The notes below the pieces were generated by a model. That model did not search any database and was not told the origin of the DNA. It saw nothing but the letters and a program-made list of their open reading frames with translations. Made by a program: the position numbers and the translations under genes. Positions 1 through 9,253 of a DNA stretch of 22,031 bases are shown here, one piece after another. The stretch comes from Coptodactyla brooksi (taxonomy: Eukaryota > Arthropoda > Insecta > Coleoptera > Scarabaeidae). The stretch is taken from positions 1 through 22,031 of the forward strand of contig JAWQRM010000499.1 of the NCBI GenBank assembly GCA_033557675.1, read 5' to 3'. Positions within the stretch are counted from its first letter, which is position 1, and every line of letters starts with the position of its first letter.

Positions 1-1064
1 ATGTTTTAGGTAATTTTTACGTGTAGAATACAAATATAAAAGTTCAAAAATAAAAATTCGCCCAAATTTTGTTTTTCAGTTATAATTTTATGCGCGCGAG
101 AGGACGTAACGTATTTTGAAGAGAAATGTGGCGTACCCCACTTTGGAGACCTCTGTTCTGGGCATAGGTCATCTATTTGAAACGACAGTGTATGAGAAAG
201 AAGATATACGTACATCTGGAACCCGGTCGGACAAGAAACGTTTTATCTGCTATTGATCACCGTAGAAGAAGGCAAATGTACGCCATTGCCAGTTATTCGA
301 TGTAATGCCCAAATAATACATGGACAACCGGTATAAAGAAACTGTGCCATGTCCGCATTCCCTATTTATGTGATGTATTTGTATGCACGCACAGACTTGC
401 ATATTCGACCAGTATGAATGCATAATCTTAATGGTTCTTATATAGTTAGAATACACTTATAGTATTTATGTACATATGGTTAAAAATAAAATTACATAAA
501 AATCAGTAAGATAAATCTACATAGTTTTAGACCATAATGACAAGAGGGCTATGTACGTAACAACCTTGTTTAAAAAATTTAATAATTTCTTGTAAAAACT
601 ATTAGGCTATATTATACTTAACACACAAGCAAACTGAGTCACAAAATCTTAGTAACAAAGAATGAAAGATAAACGAAAACAGTGATCCAAATGGGACGGG
701 CATATAGGTAATAGAATTCAAATGTAAACATGAAAATCTCCAAGATCTGGCGTAATAAGACCTAAAACGTAAGTGAACGCAACTGCACGTAAAATTGGAA
801 ACGTACAACGACTAATGTACACACATTCTATCCTTATTTTACACGTAGTATTATTTGGAAATTGTTTTAGGAGTATATTTTAGTCTTGGAAGACGTACAT
901 TTACGCTGCACGGATTTTTGCTTCTCGTAGAGTTAGTAAACATATCGAAATCATGTCGGAACTTTGTTCAGCAGTTGATGACGTACGGGAAAAGATCCGT
1001 TGATCTAAGTATATCTAACCCTCAAAAGCTAAATGTCAGGTTATATTATTTTGTTTAGGTTAAG
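1..1064. other. Upstream region of zuc, no gene recognised
   Basis: AT-rich DNA before the zuc start codon. Open stretches on either strand are 60-70 codons long, have no recognisable motif, and occur at the length expected by chance. The last 200 bases or so probably hold the zuc promoter and 5' UTR. No TATA box stands out. A TACCAACC motif lies at 1065-1072, 13 bases before the ATG. Confidence 0.5.
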
Positions 1065-1084
1065 TACCAACCTTTTAATTTAAA

Positions 1085-4000
1085 ATGACGTTGTTAGCGC
1101 TCAATAACAAAGTTAAACCTAGTATAAAACTAGGATTGTTAATATTATCAATCTATCTATGGAAAAAATATTTCCAGCTTCGGAAAAAATACGAGAAAGC
1201 TATCGAAGAGCAGTACTTCAAAGAAAAATGTCACAACACCGTAGTAGTTTACTCAAAGATAAAAGGAATCACAGGATGGCCCGGCTATGAAACTGACCCG
1301 TACCAAATTAACTTCAAGGAATTGCAGAGAATGTTTGAACCCATTACGTACTTTATCACTACTGCAGGACAAACTGTAGATATCGCCGTGATGATAATAA
1401 ATTCCTCTGTTTTAACTAATGCTATATTAAGTGTATTGGAAAGAGGGATAAAAGTCAGGATTATCTTGAATTATCAGCACAGCGAGAATTCCTCCGTGAA
1501 GAAACTTATCAAACACGGTATAAAATAAATTATAAATAATAATATGGTGTTAATATAGGTATTTAATATGGCTAGAAATGTCCAAGTCCCACATCAACAA
1601 ATGCAGATTCCTGTTCTAAGAATTTGTTTATCATAGTTTGGTAGTATTGTAATATTTTTGTGTGTGTCACTAAAAAGTAACTAGATCTTGACATTTCAAA
1701 CGTAGGTGTTCGTGAACTGAGTATTTTTTCATTCTTCAAGCATTTCCAAGTATTCCTGTGATATCAATCAAAGTAATTCTTTTCAAAATTAAAATTTCCT
1801 GTTATTTAAAAGTAAATTAATTTTCTTACACTGCTGACTTTCTCAATTGTAACAGTTAGGGTGTTTCGTTTTAATCATTACCATACAGCAAGTTTGGTTG
1901 CCTAATCATTTGCGGTCACGAAGGATTTGGACATTCTTGAATGTCCTGTATTTTATGCTATCAGACATCCAGACAAGTTTTCATCATATCTTTCACCATA
2001 TTTTTCTCTGAAATGTAAATAGTATTGACCACAGTCTACGTTTCTGAACCGCAAGTCAAGACTGTCGTTATAAAAGTATTATAAATCCTTAATTTTGTTC
2101 TTTTCGAGAAGTTTTGATTGCATAAGGATTTAGAGAGACCAAATTAGCATTTGTTGGCTAATATAACACACCTTTTTATTCCTGTGGTGCATAGGTTCTT
2201 CAATTCTTTGTGACTGTCATAAACTTCACTTTGGTTTCATTGATATTGTGTTCCATGTTTTTTTACTGCCGTTTCAAAAATTGTAAAGCTCTCTCTGATT
2301 TTTCTTACTGAACTTACCTATTAAGTACCTTTACATTATCTGCATATGCTAGGATCATCTTCTCCATCGCCACGTTGAACAGGAGACACAAAAGCACATC
2401 ACCCTGTATCACACCAATCTTTCTTTCTAGTGCGTTTGAGATATCATATAAAAAATTTAACAAAGAACATCACCTTAGACATTATCAATTGTAGCTTGTT
2501 CATGGCTTCATATAACTTTGGCCTCAGAATACTGTCATAACTAGTTTTAAAATAAGTGAAAAGGTGGAAAATGTCAATATTGTATTGATTGGTTTGCCCT
2601 AATATGTGGTCTACATTGGAATGCTACTATTTTAGCTGGTGTTATATTTTATAAGTGGTGTATAGTGATATTATCCCTCTATGGGTGTTCTACTTAAGCT
2701 GATTTAATATCTTGTGTAATGGACAAATCAATCTGTTGTTTTCATCAGTGCTTCTGCACCATACTTAAAAATCCCGGAGGGGATTCCATGCTAACCAGGG
2801 AATTTATGCTAATAGAACATAAGGATTGTAACAACTATAGGGTCCTCAATGGTATGAGGTTCACAACAACTTTGTTCCATGCTTTAAATTATTCTGGTGC
2901 TTGTTTTCCTCTGTTTTCAAAAAGTCTAGAGAAATGCTTGGTCCACCTGGGGAGGTTTTTGCCATCATTGAGTATCTGTCTCGCTTATCTTATGTGTATT
3001 TATCTTAGGTTTGTATTCTTTTCGCGGTTTATTGATTTTCCGAAGCAATTTTTTCATTTCTGCCTGGCTTTTACTTTTCTTTCTTTTATGTACCCGGTTT
3101 TCTTCTCTTCAGTAGTTTCTACATCACCCTTGAGCTTTTCTGATTCTACAATGCCGCTTCCTTTGATATGTCTTATTTTTACGGTAGATTGCATCTTAAT
3201 ATTGCTTGGTCACCCAATTCTTTTTCTTGAGGTTTCTCATAATGAAAGACGTTTTCAGTATAATTTTTAGTTTTTCCAAAAACTAGACAAGCTTAAAGTC
3301 AATATAATATACGGGATGTCAACGGAATCTTTAGAACTATTCAAGTGAAATTTGGTAGGTTTAATATGTTTATCAAAGTTCATATTTTGACAAACTTATC
3401 ATTTTTTTAGCATATCTGGTTTCGCAGAAAATGACCCCAATTTTTTTTTTATGCAACACCCTGTATATTTATACTTATTTAGGATCACTGGAAAATTTTG
3501 AATAAATGTGCACTATTACAGTGCGTTTTTATGATCTAGCATGATTTTTATTTCAATATCTAGAGTTGTTACTTTACCTTTATTTTCTTTCCATTTCTAC
3601 GTTTTTTTTTAATAGCGTATAGCACATCTTCTGCGAGATTCCTTGTTGATTAGATTGGATATGATTGGATTTTGTTGTATTTCCGGTTGGTCTCGTAGTA
3701 CGAAACTTCTTGTTCACCCCTGTCAACACCACCCATTGTATTATTTTAGTCACATATCAACAATATACTGAGGTTTTATTATTTCATCACCTTTATTTCT
3801 TTCTTTAAATGCTGAACTGAACTTGTTGCTAAAGTTGTGGGTTTGGCTTAGTAACAAAGTTAAACAATGCCACCAAGCTGGCATCATTAGCAGTGATAAC
3901 AACTCTTCATTGCTTCTGATCGCTTATTGTTGGAATTTTCGAAAAATGCCTATGTTTAATAATCACTCTAAATCTGTCTTAGTACTTTGAGGTACATATT

Positions 4001-5977
4001 ATGATCTTTGATAAAATTGGAATACAAATTGATTCACATTTTGACCAATACCATTCATGTTCAGGTAAATTGATTACACTTTGTAATAACAAAATACCTA
4101 TAAATTCTCATTTCTTCTTGTTTCACATCTGTCCATTTCTTTGATTTACAATAAGTCTATTTATAATTTCCCTTTTTGATATTCTATTATTATTATTTAT
4201 AATTTCCCTTTATTTATTCTGGTATTACCAGAATATCAGTCAAAATATCATCGAAAAATGTTTCAAAAAGTGATGCTGCATTTTTATCTACTATTTTTAC
4301 TTCCGATGCTCCAAGAAAAAGGAAAGTTAGTGGATTAGAAGGAATATTATTAATATCAATTTCAGTCTATACACGACAACTTTGTAAACTAAGTCAGCAC
4401 TACGCCAAAATTTGTGTAGAGGATGCTCGACACACATTTCACTAACCAAGTTAGCATCATCAGGAGCGATGAAAGACTGTCTTTCATCGCTCCTTGTTAC
4501 AACCCAAAGGTTCCAAACCATCAACTTTACCGACAACGTATACGGAGTCCACCATCATCTTCATCCGATTCCTTGTTCTCAATAAAATTTTCTTCAGAAT
4601 TACTGTTTTCGCTTCTTAAATGTGCAGAATCATCACTGGATTCATAATCACTGTAATTGCTATTGCAAGTTTACAATAAATATTCATCATTAGTATTGTT
4701 ACTGGAAAATATTACACTTTTTGACATAGCACTAATTTAGAGTTCGCTGTTATGTAATGTAAACGACTCGAATGCTGTTATGCAACTGAAAAAAAAAGTG
4801 CAGTACAACTACAGTGCATCCTATACATAATGTGATAGATCATGTCGTAGTTTGGCATGACTATAACATTTTGCTTCTGCGTAAGATATCAGAATGGGGA
4901 AAAAAGACTTGACGTGTTTCAAAATCAAAGAAAATAGAATCGATGAAGAAATACCACCTCCTGACGTTTAAATATCCTTAAAATTATGTGCAATTTCATA
5001 ATTTTAATTTTAAAATAAGCACTTTCCAACTTCTGTGTATATCTTGCCTCTTAGTCCCACTTGCAGGATTGTTCCACATGCGAATGTATTCTTACTAAAT
5101 CTGAGTATTCAGTTGTTACAAATATACAGTGATTGATAACTGGAGATGAAAAACGAAACATCTTAAGTGATAAGAGATGATAAAAGAAGTTAAAACGAAT
5201 ATTTTAACTTCACTTATCTTGTAAGGTGTAGAAAAAATAATGCATTCTTATCATAACTAATCTATTATCACCAATCGGCTTGTCCATCTTTCTATTCATC
5301 TGTCTGTGTATCTGTATCTATGTGAACACTATAGGGCTTACACAACTCTATCAACTGTATAGTTACTACGTGAACTATTCGCAATTCCACATGAACTATT
5401 CTAGTTATTTAAAAAAGTTAATAAATAAAGTCATCTATGAATGTGAACTAAAACCTTACACTTCAATACAAGATCTTAAATTTTCAGAGGTTGAAAGGTA
5501 TTTTATTTCTGTTTTTATTCTCTTGAATGGATTTCAGAGTATGTGTCTGTAGTATCATTGACAGTATTGACTGTTATCAGTTTGCAATTGATTTCGAAAA
5601 AGTTTACTTATTTTATTAACTTTGAAAAGGAGTTAAATAAACATTGTAGATTACAATAAATTATTGTAAACGAATTTCGTACTATTTTTTCAGGTGCGAA
5701 TATCACATTTTTCGTTGAACCGCCAAACGTTTGCAGCATATTTCACTATAAGTACGCTATTAAAGACTATGGGACTGAAAACCAGGCCGTGTATTGCGGA
5801 TCGCTAAATTGGACTGATACATCATTTTCGTGCAACTATGAGGACCTTACATTTTCATCTAACAAATATGTTATTGATTGCTTTTATGAAAACTTTGTTA
5901 ATGCACTTAATTATTTAAAACCCACAAATGAAAATAGTAAAGAAATTCAGAAATTTATTAGAAATCTAAAAACCTAA
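1085..5977 (+). CDS. zuc: zucchini / mitochondrial cardiolipin hydrolase (PLD6), two exons
   Basis: Coding exons join(1085..1517, 5694..5977) give 238 aa. The junction is seen directly: exon 1 ends AAACACG before GTATAA, and exon 2 follows a T-rich tract ending in CAG. The split Gly codon restores the frame (LIKHG/ANITF). Residues 12-30 form an N-terminal membrane helix followed by basic residues, as expected for the mitochondrial outer-membrane anchor. The PLD core follows: a VDIAVMII strand at 98-105, the HKD motif H162-x-K164-x4-D169, and the GSLNW motif at 180-184. Family knowledge: Zuc/PLD6 forms a homodimer with one HKD per subunit, and its nuclease activity makes phased piRNAs. The length fits (fly Zuc about 250 aa, mammalian PLD6 about 220). 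Oddity: between the helix and the core there is only one Cys (C49), so the CCCH zinc finger I recall for the family is not evident. The start is the first ATG giving the anchor. Two AATAAA signals follow the stop. Confidence 0.93.
1870..3290 (-). pseudogene. Decayed RTE-like non-LTR retrotransposon (reverse transcriptase remnant)
   Basis: Reading the minus strand through frameshifts and stops gives the ordered landmarks of an RTE-type reverse transcriptase. These are GIPSGIFKYGAEAL (2787-2747), a YQCGFR-like block near 2600, TYFKTSYDSI (about 2558-2528), GVIQGD (about 2415-2398), AYADN in place of the catalytic YADD (2349-2335), a KVKFM block near 2240, and KLRIYNTFITTVLTCGSET in the thumb region (about 2085-2035). 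Weak similarity continues to about 1870. The last Asp of YADD is Asn and many stops are present, so the copy is dead. The 183-codon ORF on the plus strand at 2719-3270 is only its antisense. Clade assignment is by motif memory and is tentative. Confidence 0.8.
3308..3467. mobile_element. Short non-autonomous element with TATAC-type terminal inverted repeats
   Basis: The left end TATACGGGATGT and the right end ACACCCTGTATA form an imperfect terminal inverted repeat around 160 bp of non-coding, T-rich DNA. Ends of the TATACAGGGTGT type are, from memory, common on short repeats in many insect genomes. No ORF and no clear target-site duplication beyond TA are seen. It lies between the LINE relic and the piggyBac relic inside the zuc intron. 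Confidence 0.5.
4380..4535. repeat. Hammerhead-like repeat module X, head-to-head with a partial copy
   Basis: Read on the minus strand this module has TTTCATCGCT, then CTGATGATGC, a short TGGTTAGTGAAATGTG block and a TTTTGGCGTAGTG tail. The same blocks occur on plus at about 7165-7240 and on minus at 7786-7690. On the plus side of its end lies a short opposite-facing piece (TTTCATCGCTCC followed by AACCCAAAGGTTCC), which also matches the module at 7250-7285. The two pieces meet in a perfect palindrome (4462-4494). The module interrupts the piggyBac relic. Confidence 0.6.
4462..4494. repeat. Perfect 33-nt palindrome (16-bp arms, 1-nt centre)
   Basis: AGGAGCGATGAAAGAC, then T, then GTCTTTCATCGCTCCT. 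The arms match exactly. It is the head-to-head junction of two copies of the repeat module described at 4380-4535. Confidence 0.9.
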
Positions 5978-5995
5978 TTTTTTAATAAGTGCTGT

Positions 5996-6018
5996 AATAA
6001 ATTAAGCTTATCAATAAA
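5996..6018 (+). terminator. Polyadenylation signals of zuc
   Basis: Two AATAAA hexamers (5996-6001 and 6013-6018) start 18 and 35 bases after the zuc stop codon. They suggest a very short 3' UTR. Confidence 0.6.
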
Positions 6019-6019
6019 A

Positions 6020-7100
6020 ATATTAAAATAAAAAACTGCATTTAGATTATTGCATTAAAAGTTGTGATATATTGTAACATGTTGTAAATAGCTAATAAAA
6101 TGAATCGATTGTAAGAATGTATTCGTGCATATTGTACTAAAGAGTCACAATAAATGACAGAGGAGCTCAGTCCAATAAGACTGAGAATGACCTGGTAATG
6201 GAAGTTACTCCAGGTGAAATCAAAGTGCATTTATAAATGGACTTACAATGTCACAAATCCTATCTGCCAGTTATTAATGATGAATGGATATCTTAATGAT
6301 GAGTGGTTCTATATACCCGCATCTGCTCAACAATATTATTTCAACAATGATATTTAGGACACCAGTGGCCCATTACTTAAATACCATGCAAGATTGCAAT
6401 GATAGGTGGAAATAAGTTGACGATTGCCTTGCATAGAACACAATTTCAACATTTTTCTCAAAGACATAAATTTACATTCTCTAACATATTAAGTATTATA
6501 AGCATCATGTTACATATAATTGTCATTGTCATTTACAATGTTGATAGTTGATGGTTTTTCAAGTCACTGATGTCAAACATATGTGAATATAATGATTCGA
6601 TATACCCGCATCCATACAACAATATTGCTTCAACAATGGCATTTAAGAAAGGTTCATATTTTCTTGATAAAAAGAAATGGGGGTAACTACCTAACCTGTA
6701 TTTATGATTAAGGCGATAGCGATTCTTTCAAATGAACGGTTTTGCTTAAATTGGCCATATATATCAATATCTAGAAAAGTTTGGAGTATCTGGATAATTT
6801 TTGGTTGAATATTTAGAACAAACTAAAGTTGCCCTTTGTTAGCAGTTTACCACAGAACAAGTTTAAGATCTATGTATTGTTTGGACATGGTTTTAAACAA
6901 ATCTATTTCCTAAGGATTACAAAGTGAAATATTGATGTATTTTTACACATTCGTTCTCCTGTCTCATATGAGCTATGACCAGAATCTGATATGCGAGACA
7001 CAAATGAGCCAACTATCAGAAGCCAATCCGTAACCTATCAACACCTTCTCAAAAAAATATTTGAAATTATATGACACAAAAAATGATTTCTTGTAAATGT
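6020..7100. other. Intergenic region, no gene recognised
   Basis: AT-rich, with stops in all frames. The only clear structure is a pair of about 48-bp direct repeats at 6311 and 6600, listed separately. No protein motif was recognised on either strand. Confidence 0.5.
6311..6646 (+). repeat. Pair of diverged direct repeats (6311-6357 and 6600-6646)
   Basis: Both copies start ATATACCCGCATC and share CAACAATATT, TTCAACAATG and an ATTTA tail. They differ at about eight positions over 48 bases and are 289 bp apart. They could be two copies of a short repeat or the ends of an old insertion. The DNA between them codes for nothing recognisable. Confidence 0.65.
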
Positions 7101-7109
7101 AATTTAAAA

Positions 7110-7790
7110 GAATTAAAAGATGCCGATCAAGTGGGCATCTACAGAAGCGTTAACCCGCCGATTTCATCGCTAACGCTTCTGAAAATTCTTGGTCGGCGAA
7201 ACGTGCGTCAAGCAAAATAAACTTTTCGGTTTTGGTGTAGTGGTGACAATTGTTTAAACTTTGTTACTAACCCAAAGGTTCCAAAAATCATCAGCCCTAA
7301 AAAGAAAAATTGTGAAGCAATTGTTAGATGGAATTTGAAAAGCCCTTATTTTACCAAATTTTCTAATCAAAATTGCATAAATTCCATGGTTCTGGGTTTC
7401 TTTGAGAAATTTTTCTTGATTGGTGCTTAAAAAGGAACATGAGAAATTAATCACTTGATGGTTTTGAGACATTTATTAGGTTGTTAATAAATGAACTGTT
7501 TTATAGAAATAATTGTTTTATAGAAAAGAAAAAATTAAAACCGAGATCATTTTCACTACCTTTTGTCATAAAGAATGAGACATGAGGCAAAGTGTAAACA
7601 GTTTCAATTAAAATTTTGACTTAAATGTTAATTTTAAAAATTTACAAGTCTCTTTATGATGACTTAAGGCCAAGGCTTATTCTTTTCCAAAAACCTCTTG
7701 TTACCTCTACACGAAAATTATCGTGAAAATAATTGTTTAACACATGTTTCGCTAATCAAGATAGCATCATCAGGAGCGATGAAAATTCCC
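7110..7790. repeat. Inverted pair of hammerhead-like modules (Z on +, Y on -) around a 400-bp core
   Basis: Module Z (+, about 7160-7285) reads TTTCATCGCT, GGTCGGCGAAACGTGCGTC, TTTTGGTGTAGTGGTGAC, then TTGTTACTAACCCAAAGG. Module Y (-, 7786-7690) reads TTTCATCGCT, CTGATGATGCTATC, GATTAGCGAAACATGTG, then TTTCGTGTAGAGGTAAC. They face each other across about 400 bp that includes a 72-codon minus-strand open frame (7254-7472) with no recognised motif. The module at 4380-4535 is a third relative. Just left of Z is a 10-bp-arm hairpin (AGAAGCGTTA and TAACGCTTCT, 7140-7177). The layout resembles Penelope-like elements, whose LTRs can be inverted and carry hammerhead motifs. No Penelope RT is visible, so this is a non-autonomous or decayed copy at most. 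Confidence 0.5.
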
Positions 7791-7950
7791 AAGTGTCAAA
7801 GTTGTTTTAATAGAGAAAACAGAAATACAGTTGATACACAATGGAACGGCTGTTAGTGCAAGTTAGTGACTGAGCCAGGAAAGAAACAGTTAAGTTTGAC
7901 TGTAGAAATTATTAGTCCACCCAAAGTATAAGAAGAAGAAGAAATAATTT

Positions 7951-8014
7951 TAGGTTATAATTATTTATTAATAAACTAATAGATTATAACTAAGATTTTT
8001 TATTAATAAACTAA
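7951..8014 (+). repeat. Imperfect tandem duplication (2 x about 32 bp)
   Basis: Two adjacent units contain TTATAA(C/T)TA and share the exact block TTTATTAATAAACTAA or a one-base variant of it. They lie just before the Tc1-like relic. Confidence 0.6.
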
Positions 8015-8088
8015 AGTGTCACTTTTATGAGAGTTATCTATATGTATAGATTAAATATAAATAAAATATTAACTTATTACTTTATATT

Positions 8089-8629
8089 GATCAAGTGTAT
8101 CAGAAGAAAACCACTAATTAGTAAGAAAAACCAAGGTATCAGGTTTAAATTCGCAAAAGAGTACGAGAATAAATATTTTTCTTTTTGGAAAACCGTTTTG
8201 TTTACAAATGAGTGCAAATTTAACGTTTTTAGATCAGATGGTAAGCCATACGTGTGCAGAAAGCCGAATGAGGAGCTGAACCTAAAGAACCTGAGGCCGA
8301 CAGTGAAAGATGGTGGCGGATCTGTGATGATGTAGGGTTCCTTTTCAGCTGCTGGTCCAGGATCTTTGCATTTCATTGAAGGGACAATGGACCAATATAT
8401 TTACCTTAAAATTTTAAAAACCAATTTACCACAAAACATGATTAAACTATCTCTTGGCAAAACCGTGACATAAATCCCATCGAGAATTTCCAGCAAAATA
8501 GAGCTGAAAAACGCCTTTCTAGAAGAATGGGCAAAAATTGAGCCTAACTTTTGTGAGAAATTGGTTAAATCAATGCATAAACGGCTTCAAATGGTTTGGA
8601 AATACAGAGGCCTTTATATTAAATATTAG
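8089..8629 (+). pseudogene. Decayed Tc1-like transposase
   Basis: The translation shows the hallmark order of a Tc1-like transposase. It reads RRKPLISKKN, RFKFAKEY, FSFWKTVLFTNECKFNVF (8185-8230), DGKPYVCRKPNEE and RPTVKDGGGSVMM. A TAG stop then stands where the family has Trp (VMVWG), followed by GSFSAAGPG, IEGTMDQY and KILKTNLP. A deletion follows that removes the second catalytic Asp block. A shifted frame then gives NRDINPIENFQQN with the third acidic residue, and another shift gives EEWAKIEPNFCEKLVKSMHKRL to the C terminus at 8629. The first catalytic Asp of the usual SDESKFN is Asn here. The copy is inactive. A 99-codon minus-strand ORF over this stretch is antisense noise. Confidence 0.85.
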
Positions 8630-8841
8630 TTATTTAATAATACAGAGTTAAATTTTAAATTGCAAGTTAAATTAATAATAATCATTTTAGAATGTGATTT
8701 TTTAATATTTTTGTTTTGTCATTTTTTATATAAGTTTTTTTATTTTTATTTTTTTTTTTTAATTTTTACCTGTTTTAGTTAAGAAATGTTTAGTGAGGAA
8801 TTAATTTTTGCTATGGTGTCTGAGTTAGGCTTGGTGCCACT

Positions 8842-9253
8842 CACGGAGTAAGAATAAGGAGGCTTCACTTCCACTTGATACATGGAATCAATTTCTAAGT
8901 CAGTCATTATCCCCACCTCGACGACCTCTTTTTAGTTTGTTCTAATGTGGCGCCCCTTGCGGAGAAATCTGAAAATACCTGTTTCCACGCGAATCTACAT
9001 AACCTGTACACAGTGGGTATCTGACCTGACGTAGTCGGGACACTATGCACACGTAATACAAATAAATCTCACAAACTATAAAAATATTAAACATTAAACT
9101 ATAGCACAGGTTATGTTGATTCGGTTGATTGCGCCACATTGGAACAAACTAAAAAGAGGTTGTCGAGGTGGGGATAATAATTGACGTAGAAATTGGTTCC
9201 ATGTTGATAGAAAAATGTAAGTGGAAGTAGAGTCTCCTTATTCTTACTCCGTG
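8842..9253. mobile_element. MITE copy 1 with terminal inverted repeats over 100 bp
   Basis: The ends CACGGAGTAAGAATAAGGAG and its complement CTCCTTATTCTTACTCCGTG match over 20 bp. Similarity continues inward through CACTTCCACTT, GGAATCAATTTCTA, CCCCACCTCGACGACC and TTTAGTTTGTTC to GCGCC, giving arms of about 110-120 bp (8842-8953 and 9131-9253). The 180-bp centre is non-coding. No clear target-site duplication was seen. A second copy lies at 11914-12362. The family is not identified. Confidence 0.85.

Larger units (their letters stand above)
3600..4727 (-). pseudogene. Decayed piggyBac-family transposase in the zuc intron
   Basis: On the minus strand the copy begins with an MSKS start at 4727, followed by an acidic Ser/Asp/Glu-rich stretch (ESSDDSAHL, KESDEDDGG) like the N terminus of piggyBac transposases. 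After an inserted repeat (about 4380-4535) similarity resumes. It includes PFLGASEVKI, FETFFDDILTDI, a KKWTDVKQEEM block (about 4125-4090) and EHEWYWSKCESICIPILSKI (about 4060-4000). A stretch near NFSNKFSSAFKERNKGDEI (about 3825-3780) follows, and then MGGVDRGEQEVSYYE (3736-3692), which matches the block holding the third catalytic Asp. The middle of the catalytic domain, with the first two Asp residues, is missing. There are multiple stops and frameshifts. It belongs to a different subfamily from the intact copy at 12390-14900. Confidence 0.72.
1518..5693 (+). other. zuc intron, loaded with transposon relics
   Basis: GT-AG intron of 4,176 bp in phase 1. It contains, in order, an RTE-like LINE relic (-), a short TIR element, a decayed piggyBac transposase (-) that is itself interrupted by a repeat module, and AT-rich DNA from about 4740 to 5690 with nothing recognised. 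The latter includes a 90-codon open stretch at 5280-5552 of low-complexity hydrophobic composition. A 17-bp imperfect hairpin lies at about 5177-5220. No further zuc exon is needed, because the two flanking exons make a complete protein. Confidence 0.85.

Noticed and set aside
2719..3270. 183-codon plus-strand ORF
   Set aside because: It is antisense to the RTE-like LINE relic, whose minus-strand RT motifs explain the sequence.
3840..3900. Possible fourth copy of the hammerhead-like module
   Set aside because: Only short matches (AGTAACAAAGTT, CTTGGTGGCATT) that fall inside the piggyBac relic. Too weak to separate from chance.
5280..5552. 90-codon plus-strand ORF in the zuc intron
   Set aside because: The start is derived from a TCTGT-type simple repeat, and zuc needs no extra exon here.
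8077..8376. 99-codon minus-strand ORF
   Set aside because: Antisense to the Tc1-like transposase relic.
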